This document shows positions 11,416 to 22,045 of a stretch of 64,000 nt of DNA, one piece after another (within the stretch, counting starts at the first letter, position 1; the number at the start of each line of letters is the position of its first letter). Source of the DNA: Erinaceus europaeus (taxonomy: Eukaryota > Chordata > Mammalia > Eulipotyphla > Erinaceidae). The notes under the pieces are model-generated. The model searched no databases, was not told where the DNA came from, and was given only the letters and a program-made list of their open reading frames with translations. Made by a program: the position numbers and the translations under genes. The stretch spans positions 74,193,519 through 74,257,518 of the forward strand of contig NC_080168.1 in the NCBI RefSeq assembly GCF_950295315.1, in the 5' to 3' direction.

Positions 11416-11604
11416 CTGAGCTGGAACCTTTTGTATTGTGTGCTCACATTCTTCATGCTCTGCCTGGAAAATCAGCAGTAAATTGTGAGGAGTGAGTGAG
11501 TGAATAAACGAGCAACTGTTTTTGCTGTTGTTGCTGAGGCTTTACCACTCCAACACAACTTTTTCAGAGGAAAAGTGAGACCGAAGGAAAGGGTAGAGGA
11601 TGGA

Positions 11605-11965
11605 GGATGGGCGGTAGCACAGTGGGTCAAGCGCAAGGACCAACATAAGGATTCCAGTTCGAGCCCCTAGCTCCCCACCTGCAGGGGAGTCCCTTCACAA
11701 GCAGTGAAGCAGGTCTGCAGGTGTCTTTCTGTCTTCCCATTCTCTCTCAATATCTTTCTGTCCTATCCAACAACAACAACAGCAATAGCAACAATAACAA
11801 TAATAACAAGGGCAATAAAATGGGAAAAATGGTATCCAGGAGCAGTGGATTCATAGTACAGGCACCGAGCCCCGGAGATAACCCTGGAGGCAAAAAGAAG
11901 AAGTGGAGGAGGAGGAGGGGGGAGGAGGAGGAATAGAAGAAGAAGAAGAAAGAAAGAGGAGGAAA
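11605..11965 (+). mobile_element. Family A SINE with expanded purine-rich tail
   Basis: 'GCGGTAGCACAGTGGGTC' A box, 'CCAGTTCGAGCCCC' B box, 'GTGAAGCAGGTCTGCAGGTG', 'CCTATCCAACAACAACAAC', 'GGATTCATAGTACAGGCACC', 'AACCCTGGAGGCAAAAAG'. From about 11896 the tail has become an AGG/AAG purine tract. Confidence 0.9.
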
Positions 11966-12039
11966 CAGCACCAAATTCCCCCCGGTGTGGTGGAAACAGC
12001 AGGTGCACTATCCAGGTGAGTTATCGTGCCAACTTTAGT

Positions 12040-12308
12040 GAATAATTCTTCTTAAAAATATTTTTACTGATTGATTTTAATGGGAGATCTACAGAGAGAA
12101 AGATACAGAGAGGGGGAGAGAAAAAGAGAATCAGAGATAGAGAGAGACCATACAGAGAAAGATACAGAGAGAAGAGGAGCAAAAGAGAGTCAGAGAGAGA
12201 GAGAGAGACTGTGGCTTATGTTGGTCCTGGAAACTGAACCTGGACCCTCAGAATCTCAAGCACAAGAGTATTCTTGTATCACCATTATGCTATCTCTTAA
12301 GCCTCCAT
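12040..12308 (-). mobile_element. Family B SINE with expanded GA-rich region, antisense
   Basis: 'ACCATTATGCTATCTC' is the complement of the B head (GATAGCATAATGGT). 'CTGAACCTGGACCCTCAGA' covers the B-box region, and the AGAGA tracts are an expanded middle. Confidence 0.65.
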
Positions 12309-13590
12309 AATTTTTGCTGCTGACAACTTGGGGAATGCAAATTCCACTTCCATCTTGTATCTGTCAGTGAAGACTCTTGTGTAAAGGATTTGGTCTCCAT
12401 CTTCCCAAGACAATATGCTGTTGTCTGATTCATCTATCTACACTCTTCCTGGGTAGGGGGAAAAAAGACCCACTTACGTGGGGCATGTTTCTTTTCTTGG
12501 CTATTTTTGTTTCAGCCTGTGGCTCATTTTATCAAGTCTAGACACTTTAGACACTTTTTTTTTTCTCATGTGCTTTGGAGTTTCAGTCCCTGGAACACAA
12601 ACCTCTTTAATCATTAGTTTTTCTGGTAGAATTTGATAGGGGTTATAGAAAATCCCTCTCTTACCCTGCTAATGGCAATTTATGGATGCTTCCTATGAAC
12701 AATATACATTGCAAAAGACCAGAAAACTCACCCTCTGGTTATGATTCAGCATTGTAACGTGATAGTCTGGAAACCAGAGTGATAGTTTAATCAGTGGTAT
12801 GTGATCCTTATTTGTGGTTGACTGCCTCATCAATTTTCATTTGGGAGTTGAAATGGACTCTGAGGCAGATATGGCATTAATTATGGAGGGGAAATTGGTT
12901 GCAATATGCCTCGAGGTAAAATCCTTCTGATGGGAATCTAAGATTGAAAGAAAGCCAAATTACAAAAGGATGATTTACTGGAAAAGGCAAATGTATGCAT
13001 TACCGTCACTGCTTAGCAAAGGAAAAGGAGCTGATAAACCAGAAAGATTATGGAATGACTGAAAAGTAAAAATATATATACATATATATCACTAGGTCTA
13101 ACTCTCTCAAAAAGAGATTTATTCTTATGCAGAATGCATATTTCCCCCAGACACTTAGACATTTTCCAAGAGTGTGCTTCAATTAAAAGGCAAGTGAGCA
13201 TTGATAACAGTTGGCAGGGTCCCTATTTTCCTCCAGATTGAAATACATTTTACTTACAACCTAATAGGGAACATCTTGCAACACTAAAGTTAAAATTCAC
13301 TTATTGTGGTATCTGCTGCTGTATCAGTCTTTAGTTATCTTTCCTAAAGACTTCAAACACCTTTTCAGACAATGATTTATGTATCCCACCAGCGAATACT
13401 AATGAGGTAAAGCACAGAGACAAAGTTGCAGTTGAGTGACTATCTCCAATTAAAGTGAGAAAACTAAGACAGAGAGCTTAAGTTAATATATGTTCTAAAG
13501 CAACATTCTTTTTCATAAAATATACAACAGAGTGCATTATTAAGAAAAATATTAATTGGGATTTAATGCCTCTTCTTTCATCTCATCCAC
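12309..13590. other. Unique sequence, 1.3 kb without recognised repeats
   Basis: No SINE, L1 or LTR motif stands out. No open frame with a recognisable domain. A short TATATA run lies at about 13072-13089. Confidence 0.5.
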
Positions 13591-14308
13591 TTCACCACTA
13601 TAAGAATGTCATACATCAGAAAGGATAATAACAACAAATGCTGGAGACTTTGTGGGGGCAAAAGAACTCTTCTGCACTGCTGGTGGGAATGTCAATTGGT
13701 CCAACCTCTGTAGATAACAATCTGGAGAACTCTCAGAAGGCTAGAAATGGACCTACCCTATGATCCTGCAATTCCTCTCCTAGGATATATTCTAAGGAAC
13801 CCAACACACTCATTCAAAAAGATTTGTTTATACCTATGCTCTTAGCAGCACAATTTGCAATAGCCAAAAGCAACCCAGGTGACCAACAACAAATGAGTGG
13901 CTGAGCAAGTTGTGGTATATATACATAATGGAATACTACTCAGTTATTAAAAATGGTGGATTTACCTTCACCCCATCTTAGATGGAACTTGAAGGAATCA
14001 TGTTAAATGAGGTAAGTCAAAAACAGAAAGATGAAATATGGGACGATCTCACTCTCAGGCAGAAGTTGAAAAACAAGATCAGAAAAGAAAACACAAGTAG
14101 AACCTGAAGTGGAATTGGCATACTGCACCAAAGTAAAAGACTCTGGGGTGGGTGGGTGGGGAGAATACAGGTCCTTGAAGGATGGTAGAGGACCTAGTGG
14201 GGGTTGTATTGTTACATGGGAAACTGGGGAATGTTATGCATGTGCAAACTATTGTATTTACTGTTGAATGTAAAACATTAATTCCCCAATAAAGAAATTT
14301 AAAAAAAA
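13591..14308 (+). mobile_element. LINE-1 ORF2 C-terminus and short 3' UTR
   Basis: Begins in the region encoding the ORF2 C-terminal cysteine motif ('ACAAATGCTGGAGACTTTG', 'CTGCTGGTGGGAATGTC'). It continues through 'CAATTTGCAATAGCC' and 'TACTACTCAGTTATTAA' to the short 3' UTR, ending 'CCCCAATAAAGAAATTTAAAA'. A G-run motif GGGGTGGGTGGGTGGGG at 14145-14161 matches a four-tract G-quadruplex pattern. Multiple stops; dead copy. Confidence 0.9.
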
Positions 14309-15286
14309 GAAGGGAAAACACTAAGTAGAACTTGGACTGAAGTTGTTGTATTGCACCAAAGTAAAAGACTCTGGGGTGAGGCAGGTCAGGTCCTAGATCA
14401 TTATGGCAAATGGAATATGGTCCATCTCTTAGAAGGCTAGAAGTGGACTTTCCCTATGACCTTGCAATTCCTCTCCTAAGGATATATTATTCTAAGGTAC
14501 TAAATACATCTATCCAAGAAGATCTGTGTATACCTATGTTCATAGTAACACAAATTGTAATAGCCAAAAATCTGGAAGCAACCTAGGTGCCCAATAACAG
14601 AAGAGTGGCTGAGAAAGCTGTGGTTTATATACACAATGGAATACTATTCAGCTATTAAGAATAATGAATTCATCTTCTTTACCTCATCTTGGATGGAACT
14701 TGAAGGAGTCATGTTAAGTGAGATAAGGAAGAAAAAAAGTATGAATATGGGATGATCTCACTCATAGACAGAAGCTGAGAAATAAGAAAAGAAAGGGGAA
14801 ATATAGTTTAGGACTGGGTTTGGTATATTGCATCAAAGTAAAAGACCCCAGGGGGAGGGGGCTTTTCAGATTCACAATATGGTAGTCTGAGTAGGAGACA
14901 GTCCTTGTGTCATGGGAGCAGTGTGAATACTCTTAACTTATAATCTTATAAATCACTATTAATTCAATATGCCAGGAGAAAATAAATTGAATATTCCAAG
15001 TTCTATAACTACCTACATTTTGATCTGAGTAGATATTTCTTGAGTCTCAGTATTTAATGTATCAAATTTTTTAATTGATTCAATTATCACTTCGGGCTTA
15101 AAATTTTTAAGTAGTTCTAAATATAAGTTTTTGTTTGTGTCTTTGTTTTTTAATACTAAATTACCTACAACCTTATACCAGATAAATCAGGATCATTTGG
15201 TCTTCTTGAATATCCAAGATTTTGTTATTAATAGATATCATTATATGACATAAAGCATGATGGGATCAAGTATAATAAGGTAGGGA

Positions 15287-15505
15287 TCAGGTAGTGGCAC
15301 AGCTGGTTGAGCACACATTATAATGTTCAAAGATCGAGGTTCAAGCTCCTAGTCCCCACTTGCAGGTGGAAAGCTTTGTGAGTGGTGTAGCAGTGTTGCA
15401 AATCTCTCTCTCTCTCTCTCTCTTTCTCCCTCTCTACCACCCACTTCCCTCTTGATTTCTGGCTGTCTCTAATAAATAAGTAAATAAAGATAATTTTAAA
15501 AAATT
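15287..15505 (+). mobile_element. Family A SINE, older short subtype
   Basis: 'GGTAGTGGCACAGCTGG', 'GAGGTTCAAGCTCC', 'GGTGTAGCAGTGTTGCAAAT', (CT)n, 'CTCTAATAAATAAGTAAATAAA'. Inserted in the long L1 tail; 'AAGTATAATAAGGTA' recurs on both sides (about 15267 and 15507) as the probable TSD. Confidence 0.85.
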
Positions 15506-16109
15506 AAGTATAATAAGGTAAATCCCAACCATGGCTTTTTCACAGAAAAACAAGCTCCCAATTACCTTAGTTATAATAATTATCAATTGCCTTCTTAAAC
15601 CCTAAGACTACAAGGAACCTTCCCCATTCTCTTTAAAAATCTTTGTTTCTTCCAGTCCTGAAGCCTCTGGGACTTTGCTTGTATTTCTTGATGCCACTCC
15701 TCTTGACCCTGTTACACTACCTCTCAACTAAATCAATGCAACCAGTGTCACCATGCCACGCTATGCTGCCACTGCCTTTTTGCTTTGGATTATACCCAGA
15801 GGCGCCAAGCCTGAGATATCAACCTTCCAACTCCAGTAATCTGGTGAGACTTTTCCTAACACATGGGACTACTTAGTTTCACTTCAGATGGTGCTTTCTC
15901 TAGCAAAGGTACAGATTCTAGATATAAGCTAGGGCCTAGGGGACTGGGTACATGTATACTTGTATCCATAAATTAGGAGCAATTATATACCTACCTTAGA
16001 GTAAAAGTGCTTAATAGTTCACTGTGATTAGATTTAGAATTATTTAGCTCAGCAATCTCGTAGAAAGGTCTAAAAATGACACCATAGATTTTCTAATCAA
16101 ATATATTTT

Positions 16110-16160
16110 TTAATTTTTTATATTTATTTATTTATTTCCTTTTATTGCCCTTGTTGTTTT
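16110..16160 (-). mobile_element. Family A SINE 3'-end fragment, antisense
   Basis: Only the reversed tail 'ATTTATTTATTTATTTCC' and 'TTTTATTGCCCTTGTTG' are present. They are flanked by 'TCTAATCAAATAT' and 'TCTAGTCAAATAT', a TSD of about 13 bp with one mismatch. An extremely 5'-truncated insertion. Confidence 0.7.
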
Positions 16161-18511
16161 TCTAGTCAAATATTTTTTACTTAAGCTCAGACGCCCTCCT
16201 CTCCTACCACTTACTTGCCTCAATCACTCTATCTACTCAACTAATTATACAAAAGAAAGTAAGGTAAACCTCTTACTCTCTTCTGACAGCATGACATTAT
16301 TGTTACCTTTTGATAATATTTAGAAAAAAACATTGTATACCGTTGGACAAAAGATATAATGGCAAAAGAATTTATCAACTACAGGACAATTATTGTCTCT
16401 ATATGACAACCTTTATTAGAATCACCAAACAAGCAAATGTTGTAAAACTCAAGGTTAACTTGGTCCCCATTAAAATCCTAGTTGTATTTCCTCCCTAACT
16501 TGAGGCCAGACCCCATAAACCTAACACTGGTTTGGATACAACAAAAGGCATACAACACTTTAACAATTGGGAAAAAGCCTAAGCTTTTCAGGTAAAGGGA
16601 CCACAAAAGTTGGAAAAGGGCAAGAGACTGGCTCAATTAATGATGGCCTTCTTGGTCAATACCATCATCTGGGGCTCTAGTCAGGGAATTTTTAGATTCC
16701 CCTATAGATTCAATGGGCCTGGAATGCTAATAGGTCCCTCTCTCTGCCATCAGGAACATCACTATAAGCCCTCTTGTGGGCTTCTTTAAGACTATACCCT
16801 CACTATGAACTACCAACAGTAGGGACTGCCCCACTCACCAAAGGGAGGCTGGGTCATCCTACTCTGCCACTTGAGGAAGACTGATCCTGAAATGAGTGCA
16901 GCCTACAATTTTCCCAGCTATGACTGTGGACTGGAAACACTGACTGACAAGAGACTCAGAGGTTACACAGGCACCTGTCTAAATATGAATAGATATGGGC
17001 CCCAGGTCAGTTTAATGTAGTAAATAGTTATTGGTATTTATATATTTCTTCAAGTTTTGGGAGCTACTCTCTGCACTGATCCAACTTTCTAATTCTGTTC
17101 TCAACTCTGACACCATCTTCCCAGAAAATATTTTTAGATTGCCTCGATGTTAGCTATCAAGCTCCAGCAAAAATTACCAAAGTTGTGGGCCCCTAGAAAC
17201 ATAACTAAAATAGACTTCCTAGCTTTTCACCCTAAAATCCCTATTCCTATCTGCTCTATTCCTACTTTACTGTTGCTGTTTATTAAACATTTTATCCTCC
17301 ATTATATCTTACCTTCTTCCAGCCACCAATTTGCGGATGCTACTGTGATTCCATCCTCACTTCCTTAGGCAGATGATTTCACCAGAGTGTCTTGGAACCT
17401 CACCTGAAGCCAGAACTCCCACCTTCTGTACCCCGAAAAGAATTTTGGTTCATACTTCCAGAGGGGTCAATGTTAGGGTAAGATGAGCAGAGGGCTCTGA
17501 ACTCTGAGAAAAACAAAGAGTAAGGACTTCTGGGAGGCATGGCCATGGAATAACTAACTGGGACAAAATCACCTCTCCTCCCAAAACAACAAATAAATAC
17601 AAGAGACCCAACTTAAGTCATAATCTACAGCTGAAAGTTCTGCAGCCTCAGGTGGGTGCTCATGTGCATTTGGAGTGAAAAGGGGTGTGGGCACAGGCTG
17701 AAGAACAGCAAAGTCAAATCAGAGCTCTGGGCCCTGTGGGTGCTGAGCTGCACCATTTTGGCTCTTTCAGTTTAAGCACAGCAAGCAACATTGTTCCTAG
17801 TGCCAGAAGAAAAGAGACAGGGGCTTAAAACCTCTTAGTCTTAGACTAAGGGGTGGGGGGGGGGGCTTTAGCCTTCTGAATTCAAGGAAAGGACACAACA
17901 TAAAATAGGGAATGTATGACCACAAGACAGCCCAAAACAACCACCTCACAATCCGGTCCCACACACCTCAGATCATACAAGCAAAACAAACCTAGAGTCA
18001 CAAGAGCTCCACCTGCTGGCCATCAATAACCAGCACAAAGCATGTGCAAGCAGAGAAACAGAACTAAACAGCCAACTATGCCATATCAGCTAGACAGAAA
18101 TGAAACAGAGGAAACCCAAGGAATTACAGATTTAGATAGACTCTCAGAAACAGACTACACAGAACTCATTTTGAGGACTCTCCAAGAATTTAAGCAAGAA
18201 TTAAAAGAGCATGTTACTATGGAAATAAAACACACAGGAGAGGAACTTATAACAGAGATCACTAAGTTCTTGAAAGAACTTCAGTCAGAACTCCAGGGAG
18301 TAAAAGACACCCCAACTGCAACCCATGCTCAGGCAGAAGGCTTAGCAAATAGATTCATACATTCAGAAGAAACAATCTCCAGTCCAGAAGATACAGCCAG
18401 GCCACTCTTTCAATTCAAAGATGAAGGAGAAGAATGGTTTAGAAAGACTGAAGCAACTCTCTGTGAAACTGCAGACTCCATAAAAAGATCGAATATAAGA
18501 GTGATAGGTAT

Positions 18512-19858
18512 AGTAAGATAGAGCATATGTCACATGTATCTATAAATTAGGGCAAAACATACCTGAAAGCAAAAATATACAATAGTCTGTAGTGAGTCAG
18601 TATCAAGTTCATAATGAAATAGTGTCCACTTAGACTTAGATTACCCTCCTCACCTACTTCCTATTACAGTTCTCTCACTCAGTCCAAAGCTAACTTTAGC
18701 AAAGCAAGGACTGCAAAAGCTGAATCAGGGCAAGAGACTGGCATACTTTAACGATGACTCTTCAGTCACTATCAGGCCACCCCATCAGCTGGGGCCCTAT
18801 TTGGGGAGTCTCGAGACTCCCAAACAGACCTGATAGATCTAGACCTCAAATAAATCCCTCTCTCCATTGTTACTGGTCATCTCTATCAGGAACAACAAGA
18901 TAGACCCCTTTGTGGGCCCCCATAGGACCTTGCCCTCAACCTGGATCAACGATAGTAGAGAATGTTCCATCCTCTGAAGGAAGTATGGACAACATACTCT
19001 ATGATAAACCTGAGGAAGATGGGTCGATACTGGGGCAGCATGGAATGTTCCTACTCTTGACCACAGAATGTGAGCTCAGATCTAGAGGGATGTAGAGGTC
19101 ACACAGGCTCCTAAGCTAATTATGGGCCCCAGATCACATCAAATTGATAGGGTTTACAGTAATATTTATACTCCTTTCCCATACTAGGGAGCTAGCCTCT
19201 TCCCTGATCCAGCTCTCTGGTCCTTTTCCCAGCCAAGACTTCATCTCCCCAGACAATAATTAGGATTCTCCTGCATATCAGATTTCAGGCTCAGGCAAAA
19301 AAACAAAACAAAACAACAACAAAAAAACACACTAGTATAGCTACAGGCCCTTTGAAATATAAATAAAATATGTCTCCTAACTATCTACAAAATGGAGGAC
19401 CCCCCCCCCCAACGCTTCACCTGCACTATTCCAGACTTTAGGTCCATAATTGTACAACAGTTTGTTTGGCTTTGTATATTAACTCTCTTTTCAGCCACCA
19501 GGTTCCAGATGCTAACAGGATTCAACCAGACTTCCCTGGACAGACAACCCCACCAATGTGCCTTGGAGCTCCACTTCCCCAGAGCCCTTCCCCACTAGGG
19601 AAAGAGAGAGACAGGATGGGAGTATGAATCGACCTGTCAACGCCCATGTTCAGAGGGGAAGCAATTACAGAAGCCAGACCTTCAACCTTCTGCATCCCAC
19701 AATGATCTTGGGTCCATACTCCTAGAGAGTTAGAGTAGGAAATCTATCAGGGGAGGAGTTGGTATACAGAGGTCTGGTGGTGGGAACTGTGTGAAGCTGT
19801 ACCCCTCTTATCCTATGGTTTTGTCAATGTTTCCTTTTTATAAATAATTTAAAAAAAA
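18512..19858 (+). mobile_element. 5'-truncated long-tail element (end of T1, T2, T3) inside ORF1
   Basis: Flanked by a 15-bp duplication AAGAGTG(A/G)TAGGTAT at 18497-18511 and 19859-19873. Starts in the last part of T1, contains T2 and T3, and ends 'CCTTTTTATAAATAATTT' plus a run of A. It has no L1 coding sequence. It shows the tail alone is copied by target-primed reverse transcription as a severely 5'-truncated L1 or a tail-only derivative. Confidence 0.9.
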
Positions 19859-20195
19859 AAGAGTGGTAGGTATATCTGAAGAGGAAGACAAGGCCAAAGA
19901 CCCAGAGTCCATTTTCAGAGCAATTTTAGCTGAGAACTTCCCTCACCAAGGAAACCATCAGAACATTCTCATCCAAGAGGCAGAACAATCACCCAGATTT
20001 ATAAATACAAAAAAGACCAATGCCAAGGCACATTACTGTAAAACTATCAAAAGTTAACAACAAGGAAAAAAAATTGCTGGCTGCTAGGCAAAGGAAAGAA
20101 GTTACATACAAAGGCAGAGCTATAAGACTTTCATCAGATTTCTCTTTACAAATTTTAGAGGCAAGGAGAGAGTGGAATGACATATTCAAAGTTCT

Positions 20196-21457
20196 TTTTT
20201 TTTTTTTCTAGGACATGTACTTTATTTTTTTTTTTAATTTAAGAAAGGATTAATTAACAAAACCATAAGGTAAGAGGGGTATAACTCCACACAATTCCCA
20301 CCACCCAATCTCCATAACCCACCCCCTCCCCTGATAGCTTTCCCATTCTCTAGCCCTCTGGGAGCATGGACCCAGGGTCATTGAGGGTTGCAGAAGGTAG
20401 AAGGTCTGGCTTCTGTAATTGCTTCCCCGCTGAACATGGGTGTTGACTGGTCGGTCCATACTCCCAGTCTGCCTCTCTCTTTCCCTAGTAGGGTGGGTCT
20501 CTGGGGAAGCTGAGCTCCAGGACACATTGGTGGGGTCTTCAATCCAGGGAAGCCCGGCCAGCATCCTGGTGGCATCTGGAACCTGGTGATTGAAAAGAGA
20601 GTTAACATACAAAGCCAAATAAATTGTTGAGCAATCATGGACCCAAAACTTGGAATAGTGGAGAGGAAGTGTTAGGGAGGTACTCACTGCAAACTCTAGT
20701 GTACTTCTGCTTTCAGGTATATATTTTGCAGTATATGGATACGTGTGAACATAAGCTCTCTCTCACAGAAACTGGTGTATATCTAGGTTATGGGACTTTG
20801 TTAGAAAGTGAATCACCTGAGATGAAATTAGAGTGTACTTTAAAAGGAAAGGTCTCACTCGAGTAATGAAGCTGAAGAGTTGTCATTCCACACATGAAGT
20901 CTCTGGACACAGTCTGAAGTGAAGCATGTTGAGGTGGCAATCATTGCGTTGGTTAGGTTGTGATCAGCGGATGCAATATCATTTGGTATGGATTGGGAGA
21001 CGCATACGGGAAAATGAGCCCTATCCAAGGGTTCCAGGACTGGGGGAAGTAGGGGCTCTATAGTGGAGATGTGAGGTTCCTGCTGTCTTAGGGTTCAAAA
21101 AGACAATCGATAGTTAATGTTATCATCACATTATTTGTTAATTGGGTTAACTTTGAAAAGTCCTTTTGTTATGGTTTGCTGTACAGTACCCAGTATCTTG
21201 TATATAGCTGTGCTATTGAATGCTTCTAATCTACTTGGTCTAGGCTTTTGAGAGAGCCCGCATATCAAATACACAGCCTATATATTAAAAAGATTCAGTT
21301 TGTGTTTTGAAAAACTTTGAGACATACAATTGATTTTCCCCCTCTCATATTAATCAACTACTGATTTATATGTCTACATTTTTCTAGGAGTGTACATAAA
21401 CACCATTCCCACCACCAAAAGACTGTGACCCATCCCTCCTACCCACTCCCACCCCCC
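20196..21457 (-). mobile_element. Young tail element (T1+T3, T2 deleted) inside ORF1, antisense
   Basis: Perfect 17-bp duplication GACATATTCAAAGTTCT at 20179-20195 and 21458-21474. On the minus strand it starts in the G-rich/'TTTTGGTGGTGGGAATGG' start of T1. It jumps from 'TTGCAGTGAG' to the 'CACTATTCCAAG' part near the T2/T3 border, so most of T2 is absent. It ends in T3 and a poly-A. Two A-tracts (20225-20235 and 20196-20207) bracket 17 nt of other sequence. The perfect duplication implies recent insertion. Confidence 0.9.
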
Positions 21458-22045
21458 GACATATTCAAAGTTCTAAAGGAGAGGAAATTCCAACCATTAA
21501 TATTGTATCCTACAAAATTATCCTTCAAATATGAAGGAGAAATAAAGGTTTTCTCAAATATTCAAGAAGTAAAGGAATTTGCCACAATCAACCCCAGCTT
21601 ACAACAACTACTGAATCAAGTCCCACCAGAGAAAGGAGGAAGCAAAGGAATACATGTTCCAAACACCAAATTGCAGATGATACCATGATGCTAATTTGAC
21701 TCACCTGGACAGACAAGTTCACCAGTGTACCCTGGAACCTCACCTCTCCAGAGCCCTGCCCCAGTAGGGAAAGATGGGGACAGGCTGGGAGCATGGATCA
21801 ACCTATTAATGTCCATGTTCATCAGAGAAGCAATTACAGAAACCAGACCTCCCACCTTCTGCACCCAATAATGACCCTGGGTCCATGCTCCCAGAGGAAT
21901 AAAGAATAGAAAGCTTCCAGTGGAGGGAATAGGATATGGAACTCTGGTGGTGGGAAAATGTGTGGAATTTCACTTCTCTTATTCTATGGTTTTGTCGATA
22001 TTTTCTATTTTACAAATAAAAGAAAAAAGAAAAAGAAAATAAAAC

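Larger units (their letters stand above)
14309..17470 (+). mobile_element. LINE-1 3' end with long tail (second copy)
   Basis: 14309-14395 is a partial short 3' UTR. From about 14405 ORF2 sequence begins again ('AGAAGGCTAGAAGTGGAC'). It passes the end of ORF2 near 14760 and enters T1, T2 and a partial T3 ('TTCCAGCCACCAATTTGCGG'). The tail is disrupted by a family A SINE at 15287-15505 and a SINE-tail fragment at 16110-16160. T3 stops near 17470 without the usual terminus. Diverged, so older than the tail copies at 20.2 and 56.7 kb. Confidence 0.7.
18042..21688 (+). pseudogene. L1-type ORF1 (RNA-binding chaperone), broken into three segments
   Basis: Segment 1 is 18042-18511, opening at an ATG. 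It carries a charged N-terminus, a leucine-rich heptad stretch suited to the ORF1p coiled coil (about residues 37-90), and the first strand of the RRM-like domain ('SNIRVIGI'). Segment 2 is 19874-20195, with 'ENFPHQGNHQNILIQEAEQ', a frame change near 20015, then 'TYKGRAIRLSSDFS' and 'ARREWNDIFKVL', typical of the RRM/C-terminal domain. Segment 3 is 21475-21688, with 'LYPTKLSFKYEGEIKVF', ending at a stop codon supplied by the adjoining tail. ORF1p is known as a trimeric nucleic-acid chaperone that packages L1 RNA in the cytoplasm. Two tail elements interrupt it (18512-19858 and 20196-21457). Apart from these and the frame change, the frame is well kept, which suggests a fairly young element. 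Not functional as it stands. Confidence 0.85.
17525..22045 (+). mobile_element. ORF1-only, L1-derived element (HAL1-like), with nested tail insertions
   Basis: Three parts can be seen. 17525-18041 is an L1-like 5' region starting 'ACTTCTGGGAGGCATGGCC', with 'CCTCTCCTCCCAAAACAAC'. ORF1 follows from 18042. The 3' end at about 21660-22045 is T3 ('CCATGATGCTAATTTGAC', 'TCTGGTGGTGGGAAAATGTG', 'TTACAAATAAAAG'). ORF2 is absent: the ORF1 C-terminus runs directly into T3. Imperfect flanking duplications AAACAAAGAGTAAGGAC (about 17510-17526) and AAACAAAAAGGAAGGAC (about 22050-22066) suggest one integration event. Half-L1 (HAL1) elements with ORF1 but no ORF2 are known from mammals; whether this lineage is described is unknown to me. 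It must have depended on the ORF2 protein of another L1. Confidence 0.7.

Noticed and set aside
20650..20700. T2 absence in the young tail as an excised intron
   Set aside because: The GTGAGT sequence is kept in the product and the break has GAG microhomology, so deletion fits better than splicing.
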